A stretch of DNA of 64,000 nt from Methanocella_A sp963792125 (GTDB lineage Archaea > Halobacteriota > Methanocellia > Methanocellales > Methanocellaceae). The stretch is from contig CAWBVA010000013.1 of the NCBI GenBank assembly GCA_963792125.1, forward strand, positions 186,001-250,000. Direction: 5' to 3'. Positions 45,021 to 55,374 of this stretch are shown here, piece after piece. A model generated the notes under the pieces. It saw only the letters and a program-made list of their open reading frames with translations. It was not told where the DNA came from and did no database searches. How positions within the stretch are numbered: the stretch's first letter is position 1; each line of letters begins with the position of its first letter. Position numbers and translations under genes: made by a program.

Positions 45021-45571
45021 GATATGCCGGAGAGGTATCAGCCTCTCTGTCCCTTTTCTTTATTTTATTTATTTATGAGCGGGGGCTATCGACAGGAACG
45101 GCCCGGTTGCTCACGCGCGCGTACAAACGTAGGAGGTCAGGCAAAACCGATGTTCCGTCCGGCAGTTATACGACGATTGCCCGGTCCGTTCAGCCTATAT
45201 GTTTAATCGGCATCAGAGTCACAGCGCAGCGCGCCACGGGTGGGCGGGTGGGGTCACGCAGATCATCCGCTGAATGCGGGATACTACGGGGGCTGGTACG
45301 CAAAGAAAATTCAGGGCTTGATAACATTTCTGCTTTTGACGGATCAAGAGGGGGCTTTACACACTCCCCCCGCCCCCTCTAGTCGCTCCGGCCTACGGGC
45401 CTCCGCTGGACTCCCCGGCTACACCGCTCCGCTTCGCTCCGCGGAAGATCAAAAAGCCAGCCTCTGACAAACGGCATCTGGCCATCTCTTCATCGTGCCC
45501 GATCTCCGATACCTTCATTATCGATCAATTATAATTATATTAATTGAATTTATAAAAATTGAGGCCACGAT
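45021..45571. other. 550-base spacer with a strong hairpin, no gene
   Basis: AGAGGGGGC (45347-45355) pairs exactly with GCCCCCTCT (45372-45380). A GC-rich stretch with GCTCCGCTTCGCTCCGC follows near 45422-45445. Short open frames have no family resemblance. A TATA-like ATTATATTAATTG lies near 45532 before the next gene. It could hold a structured RNA, but no known class is recognised. Confidence 0.4.
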
Positions 45572-46036
45572 ATGACATTCCTGCCGGAGCTGACAAGAGA
45601 GGAGATGCTGCGGATGCTCGAAAAGGAGCGCGTTGGCCGTATCGGGCTGAATGACGATCCGCACCCATACGTTGTGCCGACGGACTTCGCTTTCGAGGAC
45701 GGCGCCATCTATATTCATACGCCGAACCTGGGCCTGAAGGCGAGGCTGGCGAGGTTAAACCCCAACGTGTGCTTCGAAGTCGACCGGTACAACGATACGG
45801 TCACCGACTTCCGGAGTGTGATCGTGAGAGGCCGGATATCTGAGGTCGCCGACCCCCCGGAGCGCGTCAGGGCGATGCAGTCGCTGGGACGGAAGGCCGC
45901 CGGCTCCGATCTCGCCGCGATCCATGGCGTCTCGCAGGATGGCGGCGGAAGGGAGATAGCTGTGCCGCCGATCACCATCTTCAAGATCGAGATCACGGAC
46001 ATGACCGGCGTCCGGTCGCCGGGCAACGGCCACTGA
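45572..46036 (+). CDS. Pyridoxamine 5'-phosphate oxidase-like flavin-binding protein
   Basis: 154 residues with the split-barrel pattern VGRIGLNDDPHPYVVPTDFAFEDGAIYIHT and a later VCFEVDRYN, as in Nim/PPOX-like proteins that bind FMN, F420 or haem. The substrate is not predictable. Confidence 0.82.
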   Translation: MTFLPELTREEMLRMLEKERVGRIGLNDDPHPYVVPTDFAFEDGAIYIHTPNLGLKARLARLNPNVCFEVDRYNDTVTDFRSVIVRGRISEVADPPERVRAMQSLGRKAAGSDLAAIHGVSQDGGGREIAVPPITIFKIEITDMTGVRSPGNGH

Positions 46037-46111
46037 AGCCCTCGCCGGACGTGCCCGGTTAACGAATGACGACAAAAACTTTATCATGACAATCCGGGAA
46101 AATACTATCAT

Positions 46112-46267
46112 ATGGCCAATTCAATACTCGAAGACGATTTCATCTTCTGGCTATTGCTATTCCTGTTATGTGCCCCGCTGGCGATCATATTGCTCGCCTG
46201 GAACTATTACAATCGCGGGAAGCGGCCTGAGAGACCCGTACCTCAGGACTTCGAATTCTATAAATAA
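46112..46267 (+). CDS. Small single-helix membrane protein (51 aa)
   Basis: MANSILEDDFIFWLLLFLLC begins the frame; one membrane helix spans about residues 10-30, followed by a basic patch (NYYNRGKRPERP) and an acidic end. The composition and codon use look coding. The stop lies directly before the convergent phosphorylase stop. No SD is obvious and no family is recognised. Confidence 0.5.
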   Translation: MANSILEDDFIFWLLLFLLCAPLAIILLAWNYYNRGKRPERPVPQDFEFYK

Positions 46268-47047
46268 TTATTTTGATATTGCGCCCGGGACGTTACAGTT
46301 AGCGCATTTTCTCTCTGTCTGGACGTACGAGAGGCAGTCGACGACGTAACCGGACAGCATGCCCTCGACCTTTTTCATAGCTTCCAGCACTTCCTCGTGG
46401 GAAAGCGCGCCCTTAGAGATGCCTGCCGCATAGTTGGTCACCACAGCGATGCCGGCGTAGCACATGCCCAGCTCCCGGGCCAGGACGACCTCGGGCACCA
46501 GGGTCATGCCCACGACATCGCCACCCATGGCCGAATATGCGCGTATCTCCGCAGGGGTCTCGAACCTCGGGCCTTCAGCGCAGACGTATGTGCCTTTTTC
46601 GTGTACTTTGACGCCGGCCGGCTTGGCGGCCAGGATGCATTTTCTCAAGTCAGGGCAGAACGGCTCGGTCATGTCCATGTGGACGACCTCATTTTCTTCG
46701 TAGAAGGTCGATGGCCGGCTTTTCGTGAAGTCGATGAACTGGTCGAGCAGCAGGAAATCGCCCGGCCGGAGAAAGGCACGCAGGCTCCCGACACTGGCGA
46801 CAGCGATGATCCGCTCGACGCCGGCCTGCTTCAGCGCCATGACGTTAGCCCGGTAGTTGATCTTATGGGGCGGGCAGACGTGGCCCTCGCCATGCCGGGG
46901 TAAAAAAGCAAACTCGGTCCCGGCCTTATCGACGTATATGAAGACGGTCACGTCGCCGTACTTCGTCGATATCAGGCGCTTTTCCTTCAATGTGCAGCCG
47001 GGGACGCTGTAGAACCCGCTGCCCCCGATGATGGCCGTCCGTGGCAT
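46268..47047 (-). CDS. mtnP: Methylthioadenosine/methylthioinosine phosphorylase
   Basis: 259 residues: IIGGSGFYSVPG, LPRHGEGHVCPPHKINYRANVMAL, VASVGSLR, EGPRFETPAEIRAYSAMGGDVVGMTLVPEVVLARELGM and the C-terminal AAGISKGALSHEEV. This is the trimeric MTA phosphorylase group; in methanogens close relatives prefer methylthioinosine. The ATG at 47047 was chosen because upstream residues are unlike the family. A CNC pair near the end is unusual. Confidence 0.88.
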   Translation of the reverse strand: MPRTAIIGGSGFYSVPGCTLKEKRLISTKYGDVTVFIYVDKAGTEFAFLPRHGEGHVCPPHKINYRANVMALKQAGVERIIAVASVGSLRAFLRPGDFLLLDQFIDFTKSRPSTFYEENEVVHMDMTEPFCPDLRKCILAAKPAGVKVHEKGTYVCAEGPRFETPAEIRAYSAMGGDVVGMTLVPEVVLARELGMCYAGIAVVTNYAAGISKGALSHEEVLEAMKKVEGMLSGYVVDCLSYVQTERKCANCNVPGAISK

Positions 47048-47126
47048 AATAAGCTGGAATATGCATGACGGAGAATAAAACCCTTCCGTACTCTGAGGTA
47101 CAAGGTTACCAGAGGCATGCAGACTT

Positions 47127-47248
47127 ACCACAGAGGACACAAAGGCACAGAGGACGACACAGAGGATTGTTTAACAACAAGGCTTTCCATCAGCCTTTTC
47201 TATAAATCCTCTGTGTCGTACCTCTGTGGCCTTTGTGTCCTCTGTGGT
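47127..47248. repeat. Long inverted repeat of CACAGAGGACACAAAGG units
   Basis: The left arm 47127-47167 and right arm 47206-47248 match over about 41 bases with only two one-base differences, around a 38-base loop. Each arm contains three degenerate copies of an ACACAGAGG unit. It lies between two genes transcribed in the same direction. A related fragment occurs at 41178-41199. Confidence 0.75.
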
Positions 47249-47280
47249 GAGCTCTGCGTGCCCTCGGAATCTCCGAACCT

Positions 47281-48066
47281 CTACTTGCGGCAGACAAATA
47301 AACCGTACCCGAAGTGCCCGACGTACTTGTACATGCTCCGGGTGGTATCGATGATCGCCTTCGCCTGGGGGTTCGTATAGTAGAGGTAGGCCACTTTCGC
47401 CATGGACAGTATAGCCCCGAAGCCGTCTTCTTTCTTAGCCATGGTCTCCTCTTTAGGGTCCGCGATGAAGTGGTCCGCTTCGACTTTCCGGAACTGCCCT
47501 TTGTAAATGTCCCGCCAGTCCTCGTAGGTCAGGATGCCCCGGTCTGTTTTCGAGGAGAATGCGGTAAAGATCGCCTCGAGGTCCTTGATGTCACCCTTTA
47601 GTTCTTCCGACGATTTCCGGGTGATGCAGACCTCGTTGTCACAGAGGGCTCCGCCTGGCTTGAGTACACGGTTGTATTCGCCGATGGCCTTTGCCACGTC
47701 CTCGACAAAGATTGTCACAGACTCCACGAGAACTGTGTCGAAAGACGCGTCCGGGAAGGGCAGCTTCCGCGCGTCGCCTTCCATGAAGGTAACTTTGTCA
47801 GTGATGCCTGCCTTTTTCGCTGTCACTTTCGCCTGTTCGACCATCTTAGGCATGATGTCGATGCCAGTCACATTACAGCCAAGCTCCGAGGCCAGCCTGC
47901 AGGCGGTCTTGCCCAGGCCGCAGCCCACGTCCAGCACCTTTGACCCTTTCTTGATGCCTGCCTTCTTGATCAGCCGGTCGGTGGCCACTTTACCGCCTAT
48001 GTGCCGGGCGTAACCGATCTCCGCGAGCATATCGAGATATGAGAAATTACTATCACCGTTACCCAT
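47281..48066 (-). CDS. Class I SAM-dependent methyltransferase
   Basis: 261 residues: VLDVGCGLGKTACRLASELG for SAM binding, MEGDARKLPFPDASFDTVL and LKPGGALCDNE. The N-terminal YLDMLAEIGYARHIGGKVATDRL resembles ubiquinone/small-molecule methyltransferases (UbiE-like). The substrate is unknown. Confidence 0.85.
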   Translation of the reverse strand: MGNGDSNFSYLDMLAEIGYARHIGGKVATDRLIKKAGIKKGSKVLDVGCGLGKTACRLASELGCNVTGIDIMPKMVEQAKVTAKKAGITDKVTFMEGDARKLPFPDASFDTVLVESVTIFVEDVAKAIGEYNRVLKPGGALCDNEVCITRKSSEELKGDIKDLEAIFTAFSSKTDRGILTYEDWRDIYKGQFRKVEADHFIADPKEETMAKKEDGFGAILSMAKVAYLYYTNPQAKAIIDTTRSMYKYVGHFGYGLFVCRK

Positions 48067-48405
48067 TACTGAACACCGAAAATAATAGGAATAATATAAA
48101 TATAAGTCAATATAACCTAAAATGCGGTTTTTTGTTTTGTAAATTTTAAGGATTGAGACAATATAATATTATATACTATACGAGCGGCTTCTACAATCGT
48201 ATCATGGCAATCGAGTTCAGTAGCTGATGATGGTGCTGACTGGGGTATGTGATCGGTCACTTAGTACCTGGTAATTAGGTCGCACCTATTTCTTTGATCG
48301 GCTGTGCATGGTCAGCCTTGAATTCATTCGTGTGGACGTGTATCGTATAGCGTATCCTTCCAGGTCATCCCTAGTACAATGGACAAGTTTTCATGGGGGT
48401 CTCCC

Positions 48406-49278
48406 ATGTCTTACGGCGCGCTTATTGATGATAGCGGTCATATGGTTTTGATGCTGGCCCTGTATGGCCTATCTCTACCGCAGTCCAAAGGAAAGACTCT
48501 GGCGCAGGTCAAAGAGTTGGGTCCGATTCTCTGCAACGATTCCTTTCCCGGCTGATCGATAGCTGACGTTGACGAACAGGTGGCGTGACACGTCACCGGC
48601 ACGATCACTTACATTTACAACAATGAACATTTAAAGCCTGCGGCTAGTTTCGACGACGAGCCGTACACCTGGTCTTTCGACCCGGTACCGGGCATGCAGG
48701 ATATTGTAGTGGAAGACATGAAAGCTGCCGGGAAACCTGTCGGACTACTAAGAAGACAAGGAACGCCGGGGGATACCGAAGGGGATTATCCTGGCCATTA
48801 TATTGCTGGCCGTCGTGTTACCGATCGTCATTATGCTCTCCGATGCTCATTTTAACGGCATGTCATCCTCGAGTACGGACACAATGAGAGCATCATTGGA
48901 ACTCTACCAGGACCATATCCAGAAAGGCGAAAGCGAAGCGTGATTGCGGCCGGATATCATGACGCCGCCCTGATCAATTTCAGCCGCGGCCAGTACGACC
49001 TGGCCATCGATCAGATGACAATGGCAGCTGGCTACAGCCAGCGATCGATGAGCGAGTATGCGGCTGCGGTCAAGGATCTGTCAATGGATATCCAGGGCGC
49101 CGAATGGTCTCACCAGAGAAAGAGTCATACATTTATAAGGCCGAGGAAAAATACATCGAAGCGTTCAAAAGCTACAGGACATGGCGACCTGGACAATGCT
49201 ACCAGGTACCAGGATGATGCAGGAATTACATTGAAGAATCGTCCAATTACCATGTCAAACGTTAATATAAGAAAATAA
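48406..49278 (+). pseudogene. Decayed coding region (membrane protein and repeat-helix fragments)
   Basis: Short coding-like pieces follow each other in different frames: 48406-48555 (MSYGALIDDSGHMVLMLALYG), 48575-48780 (TGTITYIYNNEHLKP to PVGLLRRQG), a hydrophobic helix at 48785-48845 (IILAIILLAVVLPIVIMLS) and 48941-49278 (helical repeats such as RGQYDLAIDQMTMAAGYSQRSM). They look like one or two broken genes of a membrane-anchored protein. The spacer 48067-48405 before it is A+T-rich without a recognised feature. Confidence 0.4.
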
Positions 49279-49280
49279 AA

Positions 49281-49319
49281 AGGCCATAGAGTGAAATATA
49301 TTGCTCACACTGATGGCCT
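49281..49319. terminator. Hairpin downstream of carbonic anhydrase
   Basis: AGGCCAT and ATGGCCT pair, extended by AGTG/CACT, just past the stop of the minus-strand gene at 49328. Confidence 0.45.
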
Positions 49320-49327
49320 CTGTGCTA

Positions 49328-50092
49328 TTAATAGACCAGCATCCGCTTGATGTTGCCTGCTACAATCCTTCCGTCGCCCTCTGCCACCGCGAGCTTCTTC
49401 AGCTTCTCGACATTGGTCTCGCCGTTGACGTTGATGACGAAGATCGCGCCCTTCTTTTTCGAGTAGATATCCTTGAAGTCGTATATCGTCCCCACGATCA
49501 TGAGCTTGCCCGTATAGACCAGGTTCCTGATTGACGCATCGTTGAGCAGGTTCTCGATCTGCCGGTCGACGTTGGCCTCGGTGACCAGCGTCTCGAAGAA
49601 TACATCGTCACTGATAGTGCTGGCAGACGCCGCCTTTGCCTCTTTAACGTAACCGGTCACCCCGCCCTTCCGGATCAGAAGCTTCTGGATATCGGCGACG
49701 GTCGGCTTGATGAAGTCGAGCGACTTGAGGATGCGCGCGTGCTCGTCCTTCAGCTCAAGAGTGGACGCATGGACTGCTCCGCAGCCGGTGTGGCCCATGA
49801 TCATCAGCACGGGCGTATGAAGATGACCGACGCCATATTCTATACTGCCCAGGTTGGGCTCGACACGGTTGCCGATGTTCTTGATCGTGAAGATCTTGCC
49901 GATCTCGTCGTCCAGCGACCGCTCCCATACACGCGAGTCGGAGCATGTCACCAGCGTGACGTCCGGGTGCTGCCCGTCTAAAATGTCTTTGTACTTGCCG
50001 GAGCTTGTGGCCTCGGCCGAGTACTGTTTGTTATATGTTAGCTTGTCCGTTAGGGTTTCCAGTCCCTTTCCCTTAGTAACCGTACCTGACAT
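49328..50092 (-). CDS. Beta-class carbonic anhydrase
   Basis: 254 residues. The zinc ligands are Cys in TCSDSRVWER and His-x2-Cys in MGHTGCGAVH; the Asp-Arg pair is in CSDSR. An N-terminal and C-terminal extension make it longer than the short archaeal Cab. It interconverts CO2 and bicarbonate, useful next to the formate and H2/CO2 genes. TATA-like sequence lies near 50128-50138. Confidence 0.88.
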   Translation of the reverse strand: MSGTVTKGKGLETLTDKLTYNKQYSAEATSSGKYKDILDGQHPDVTLVTCSDSRVWERSLDDEIGKIFTIKNIGNRVEPNLGSIEYGVGHLHTPVLMIMGHTGCGAVHASTLELKDEHARILKSLDFIKPTVADIQKLLIRKGGVTGYVKEAKAASASTISDDVFFETLVTEANVDRQIENLLNDASIRNLVYTGKLMIVGTIYDFKDIYSKKKGAIFVINVNGETNVEKLKKLAVAEGDGRIVAGNIKRMLVY

Positions 50093-50372
50093 GTTTTACC
50101 TCCCGATTTATAATGTTCAACCAGATATGCGATATTTTTAAATTACCCATATATAGGACAGTCATACCTGTTTACTTTTTCGATCGGCCTGTCGACTACT
50201 GGTATCACAGTGACATCCTGCCGCGGTTTTACCCGGTGAAGCCTCTCAAAGCGGTCGTGCGGAACACTTCCGGCCTGTCAGGTCACGCATCTTCCAGCCA
50301 GTACTGGTAACCACCGGTAATCCTGTATTCTGGATTACTTTTTTTTTAAAAAATAAAAAAGGAAAGGAGATC

Positions 50373-51482
50373 TTACTTGATCTCCTGTCCGATACGCTTT
50401 GCAGCCTCGTGGTATATCAGCGATAGGGGGATATCCACGGGGCAGCCGTCTTCGCACATGCCACAGTTGCAGCAGTCGCCGCCGATCTGGGCAGCCCTGG
50501 CAATGTGGTAGTTCATGGATGGCGGCAGGTCGCCCTTGCCCTCGTATGCACTCGCCTTGAGTTTCAAGTCGAAGGTAGCGGGGCAGTTGAGCGTGCAGCC
50601 CTGGCACTTGATGCACTTCTTGAACTGCGCTCCCCAGAACTCCGGGCTGGCGGCAGCCGCGAACTGCTTCTTCTGGTTCTTGAGGCCCATCTTGACCATG
50701 ACGTCGTTAATCTTGGCCCGTGCCTCAATGCCCTTCGGGTCGGCGGGCTGGGTGGTGATGGCCTTGGCGTTGATTGCGCCGTCCATCAGCTTTGCGCCCT
50801 TCTCGCTGCAGACCTCTACGAAGGTGGCCTTGCCGGCCTGTGGCCCGATGACGCCCCAGTTGCCGCACGCCAGGTCCGCCATGGTGGGGATCTTGACGTC
50901 GCAGCGCTGGCAGTTCAGGCGACGACCGACTCCGTGCTCTTCAAGCTCGTCGATCGAGACTTCCTTGTGCTCGTGGTTCTTGGTCACGATGATGAACTTG
51001 CCCTTGGCGATCTCTTCCTTGATGACATCGTCCGGGCTGACACCATAGTACTTCTCGATCATTTCGCGGCCAACCATCGGGCGGACCGTGCCGCCGCAGT
51101 TGACGCCGATCATCAGCAGGTTGTCCTTGTTGACCTTGCCGCGCTTTGCCATGACGAGAATCGCCCGGGCGTCACACGGCTTGACCGGCAGCGCGATCTT
51201 CTTGTCCTTCGCGCCGTTCATGTACTGTACGACAAACTTGCCAATGGCGAGGGGCGCGCAGTGGAGCGAACCCGCGGACTTGATGATCTCCTTCGGGTCG
51301 GTGAAGACCGTCGGGACACCATCGTATACGTCGGTGCCCTTGGTGACTGCGACCACGGCGTCGACCATCTTGCTCTCAAGCGCGTAATTCAGCAGCGCGG
51401 TTACGGCGCCACCGCACTCGCCGACCTTGCAGATGTTCGCGTTACCTGCGCAGGCGTAGAGCATATCCTTGACTTTGACCAT
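50373..51482 (-). CDS. fdhB: F420-dependent formate dehydrogenase beta subunit FdhB
   Basis: 369 residues. The F420-reducing flavoprotein core includes KVGECGGAVTALLNYALES, CQRCDVKIPTMADLACGNWG and a region shared with FrhB. Two C-terminal 4Fe-4S motifs are CIKCQGCTLNCP and CCNCGMCEDGCP. It takes electrons from FdhA to F420. The ATG follows TAGGAGGT, one base after the fdhA stop. Confidence 0.95.
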   Translation of the reverse strand: MVKVKDMLYACAGNANICKVGECGGAVTALLNYALESKMVDAVVAVTKGTDVYDGVPTVFTDPKEIIKSAGSLHCAPLAIGKFVVQYMNGAKDKKIALPVKPCDARAILVMAKRGKVNKDNLLMIGVNCGGTVRPMVGREMIEKYYGVSPDDVIKEEIAKGKFIIVTKNHEHKEVSIDELEEHGVGRRLNCQRCDVKIPTMADLACGNWGVIGPQAGKATFVEVCSEKGAKLMDGAINAKAITTQPADPKGIEARAKINDVMVKMGLKNQKKQFAAAASPEFWGAQFKKCIKCQGCTLNCPATFDLKLKASAYEGKGDLPPSMNYHIARAAQIGGDCCNCGMCEDGCPVDIPLSLIYHEAAKRIGQEIK

Positions 51483-51483
51483 G

Positions 51484-53596
51484 TTAGTGACCTCCTACAT
51501 TCGGCGCTACTTTCATAGGCTGCAACCGGCTTCTTGTCTTCCTTCGGGATCACGATGATCTTCGCGGCGCAGGCCTTGTACTCGGGCATCTTTGCGAACG
51601 GGTCCAGGGCCGGGTTGGTCAGCATGTTGGCTGCGCATTCGGCGAAGTGGAACGGGACGAAGATAATGCCCTTCATGATGTTCTTGGTGACCTTCGCGGC
51701 AATCTCGATCTCGCCCCTTCTGGACTTGACCTTGACCTTCTCGCCGTCCTTGACGCCGAGAGCCTTGGCATCCTGCCGGGTTGATCTCCACGAAGCCAGT
51801 CTTGACCTCTGCGTCAAGCGTGGCCGACCGGCGGGTCATGCTGCCCGTGTGGTAGTGGAAGAGCATACGGCCGGTGGTCAGGATGAACGGGTACTCCGCA
51901 TCGGGTACCTCTGCGGGCGGCTTGAAGGATACTGGGAAGAATATGCCCAGGCCGTCCGGGTGGCTGAACTTCGCCATGTGCAGGATCGGGGTGCCGGGGT
52001 GATCGGCAGCCGGGCAGGGCCAGTGGAGTGCCTCGGGCTTGGACAGCCTGGCGTAGGTCATGCCTGCGTACTGCGGGGTGGTCTTCCGGACCTCCTCGAA
52101 GATCTCCTCCTGCGACTTGAAGTCGAACCCTGCGACGCCCATCTTCTTGGCGATCAGGCTGATGATCTCCCAGTCCGGCTTTGCCTGTCCGGGCGGCTTG
52201 ACCGCGGGCTTCAGGAGCTGGACACGCCGTTCGGTGTTGGTGAACGTACCGTCCTTCTCCGCGAACGACGCCGCGGGCAGCACTACGGATGCCAGCTGGG
52301 CCGTCTCGGTCATGAAGATGTCCTGCACGACGAGGAATTCCAGGTGCTCGAGCGCGTGCTTGACGTGGTTGATGTCCGGGTCGGACACCATCGGGTTCTC
52401 GCCCATGATGTACAGCGACTTGACCTTGCCCTCGCGTCGATAGCGTTCATGACCTCGACGATGGTCAGGCCGACCTTGCCCGGGATGTCCTTGACGCCCC
52501 ATACGGCGCAGACCTTGGCCCGGAGCTCCGGGTTGATGACTGCCTGGTAGCCCGAGACCACGTTCGGCAGCGCGCCCATGTCGCATGCGCCCTGCACGTT
52601 GTTCTGGCCACGCAGCGGGTTGACGCCGGAGCCTCTCTTGCCGATGTTGCCCGTGAGCATGGCGAGGTTGGACATGGAGAGCACGTTGTCCGTGCCGCAG
52701 GCGTGCTGGGTGATACCCATCGAGTAGATGATGGCCGACGGCTTGTTGGTCGCGTATATCCTGGCGACCTTCCTGATAGTCTCTGCGGGGACGCCGGTGA
52801 TCGGCTCGGCCCACTCCGGGGTGCACTTCATGACTTCTTCCTTCAGCTTCTCGAAGTCCTTGGTCCGGTTCTTGATGAACTCCTTGTCTTCCAGGCCCTC
52901 GGTGATGATGACGTGCATCATCGCATTGACCAGCGCGACATCCGTGCCGCTCCTGAAGGGCGCGTATATGTCCGCCTGCTTGGCGGTCATAGTGAACCTC
53001 GGGTCGATGTTGATCATCGTGGCGCCGTTCTCCTTGGCTTGAAGAACGCGGCGGCCGATCAACGGGTGGTCCTCAAAGGTGTTGGACCCGAGGATGAAAA
53101 TGGTCTTAGCTTCCTCTATGTCCTTGATCGAGTTCGTCATCGCGCCGCTGCCGAGCGACTTCGCCAGGCCTGCGACGGTCGTGCCGTGGCACAGCCTTGC
53201 GCAGTGGTCGATGTTTGCCGTCTCCAGCGCCACACGTGCGAACTTCTGCATGACATAGTTCTCTTCGTTGGTGACTCTTGCGGAAGAGAAGCACGCCATT
53301 GCTTCGGGGCTGTACTTTGCCTTGATCTCCTTGAACTTAGATGCGATCAGTGTCAGGGCCTCATCCCAGGTGGCCGGGACGAATTTCCCGTCCTTCTTGA
53401 TGAGAGGCGTTGTCAGTCTGTCATCCCTGTGGATGAACTCGTGCGCAAAGTTGCCCTTGGGGCAGAGCTTGCCTTCGTTGACCGGATGGCGTTTCCAGGG
53501 CTCGACACCCACGACCTTCTCATCCTTGACAACGAGGTTCAGCCCGCAACCGCAACCACAGTACGGACAAATCGTTGATACAAACTTTATAGTCAT
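51484..53596 (-). CDS. fdhA: Formate dehydrogenase alpha subunit FdhA (frame breaks)
   Basis: About 700 residues. A 4Fe-4S site CPYCGCGCGLN...CPKGNF starts the molybdopterin oxidoreductase. The metal-ligand position is Cys, not selenocysteine, in ARLCHGTTV. The C-terminal guanylate-binding domain is LGVKDGEKVKVKSRRGEI. Breaks near 52440 and 51780, and an extra T near 51513, hide the true end ...AAMKVAPNVGGH. The ATG at 53596 has AGGTGA upstream. A 160-base A+T-rich leader suggests its own promoter behind fdhC. Confidence 0.94.
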
Positions 53597-53755
53597 ATAT
53601 TTCACCTGCAAAAGCTTATTTTTTATTTTACGTTTTTCAATCGTATTTTGAAAAAATACAATTAATATTTTTATTTTATATTTATCAGAATATATTACTA
53701 AATAAACAACAGTAAGAGGGGGAAAATCCCCCCAAAAAATTAAGTCTTACTATGT

Positions 53756-54680
53756 TTACTTAGCCGGGGCTGTTGCCGGCTTGGCCGGTGCAGCGACGCA
53801 CAACGGGGACCTGATGTAGACCCACCAGTATATGCCCGCTACGAAGATTGCAGCGCCGAGTATGTTGCCGATGGTGACCGGTAACAGGTTGTTCACGATG
53901 AAGTGAACCCAGTCGGTGGTCAGGCTGCCGCTGAATGCTGCCGGGGCTGTGATTTTGTTGGCCGCTATGATGCCCGAGTCGTTGGCTATGGCGATGCCCA
54001 GCGGGATGAAGAACATGTTGGCGACGCTGTGCTCGAAGCCGATCGTGACGAAGGCCATGATCGGGAACCAGATGCCGAGTATCTTGCCGATGATCTCATC
54101 CGAGGAGATCGCCAGCCAGACAGCCAGGCATACGAGCCAGTTACAACCGATGCCACGCAGTAACGCGTCATCCCAGGACAGGAGTAGCTTGCCGTTTGCA
54201 ATGGTCATAGCCCAGGAAGCCCAGGGCGTCGCATTGAACAGGCCGCTCCAGTATGCAAGGAAGTACACGACAAACAATGAACCAATAAAGTTGCCGATGT
54301 AGACAAGCGTCCAGTTGATGACGAAGCCCTTGATGGTAATCTTCTTATCGAGCCATGCTATCGGGGCAAACATGCAGTTCCCGGTGAACAGTTCCGAGCC
54401 TGCGATGACGACCAGCATCAGGCCCACGGGGAACAATGCGCCCGTGACGAACTTGATGATGCCGCTACCGTAAGCTACTTTCGTTATCAGTTCCGTCTGC
54501 AGCCGTTAACGTGCCGCCGACGAGGCCGCCGGCTACTATTTCCGCGAGAAGTGCTCCGAATGCGATATACGCACCTGCTAAAAATGCTAAAATCAATAAC
54601 TTATCCCATGTCGTTGTACACTTGGTACATCCCGAGTTGATCGCAGCCTTTGCGATGTCTCCTGGGGCTTTGAAAGGCAT
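53756..54680 (-). CDS. fdhC: Formate transporter FdhC (one frame break)
   Basis: About 307 residues of the formate/nitrite channel family with six helices. Features are MPFKAPGDIAKAAINSGCTK, GSELFTGNCMFAPIAWLDKKI, and GFEHSVANMFFIPLGI. One extra A near 54492 (GG-A-CTG) breaks the frame after helix 2. It is first of fdhCAB. Confidence 0.92.
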
Positions 54681-55374
54681 AATGTATCCTCCTATACTCC
54701 TATATTACTCCAACACAGATATTATGTAATTAGCCGGCGGTTTTCCTCACAGGTTGTTGGAATCCAGTGGAGGGTATCTTACCGGCCAGTACACAAAAGA
54801 ATATACTTTTACTCCTAAATAGTATATAATAATTTCGATTTGACAATCAAGGTAAAAAAACCGCTTTAAAATTAATATTGAGGATAATTTTCCCCGGAAT
54901 TATAATGAAATTGCAGTTATTGGCGTTTTAAAGATTACAATTTCAATAATTCACTAACAAAAGTATGTTATCATTTCTTAATATAAAGGTTGCTATCAAG
55001 GTTGGGCTTAATATGTAAGCAGTTGCAAAAAACTGACAATTATTAAAGTGAGATTAAAGTGATGCAACGATATCCAGTATTGACAGATGTAACATATATT
55101 AGTATTGCGGGACTGGATTGCCTAAATCATACATGAATTCGCATTGTGGAAAAAGTCTCCACATAGTGAAGCTTAAAGTCCGGGAGAGTACTGGCCGGAC
55201 ACTATAAGGCCGATACAGTACGCCTTATTCTGCCGGGAAATACTAGTTTGTATCGATAAATGAAATAAATTTCATAATCTCATTTAGAATAAATATAAAT
55301 AATGTTAATTTTATTCCTATAAGAGAAAACTTATATACTGTGTAGCGCGAAATGAATAGATAGAGGCGGTATAT
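54681..55374. promoter_or_regulatory. Divergent control region of fdhCAB and frhADGB
   Basis: 694 bases without a gene. On the right, the TATA box TTATATAC (55331-55338) lies 37 bases before the frhA start, and the inverted repeat ATGAAAT-AA-ATTTCAT (55260-55275) lies 55 bases further upstream. GTCCGG...CCGGAC (about 55177-55199) and AAGGC...GCCTT form short hairpins. On the left, A+T-rich TATA-like AGTATATAATAATT (near 54822) probably serves fdhC with a leader of over 100 bases. Confidence 0.5.

Noticed and set aside
45021..45571. Possible structured RNA or insertion-sequence end
   Set aside because: Only one hairpin is clear; no known RNA class, transposase or target duplication is seen.
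47127..47248. CRISPR-like repeat
   Set aside because: The units form one inverted pair without regular spacers.
51484..53596. Selenocysteine in FdhA or FrhA
   Set aside because: The ligand positions read Cys in both proteins (ARLCHG and DPCVSC); no in-frame TGA occurs there.
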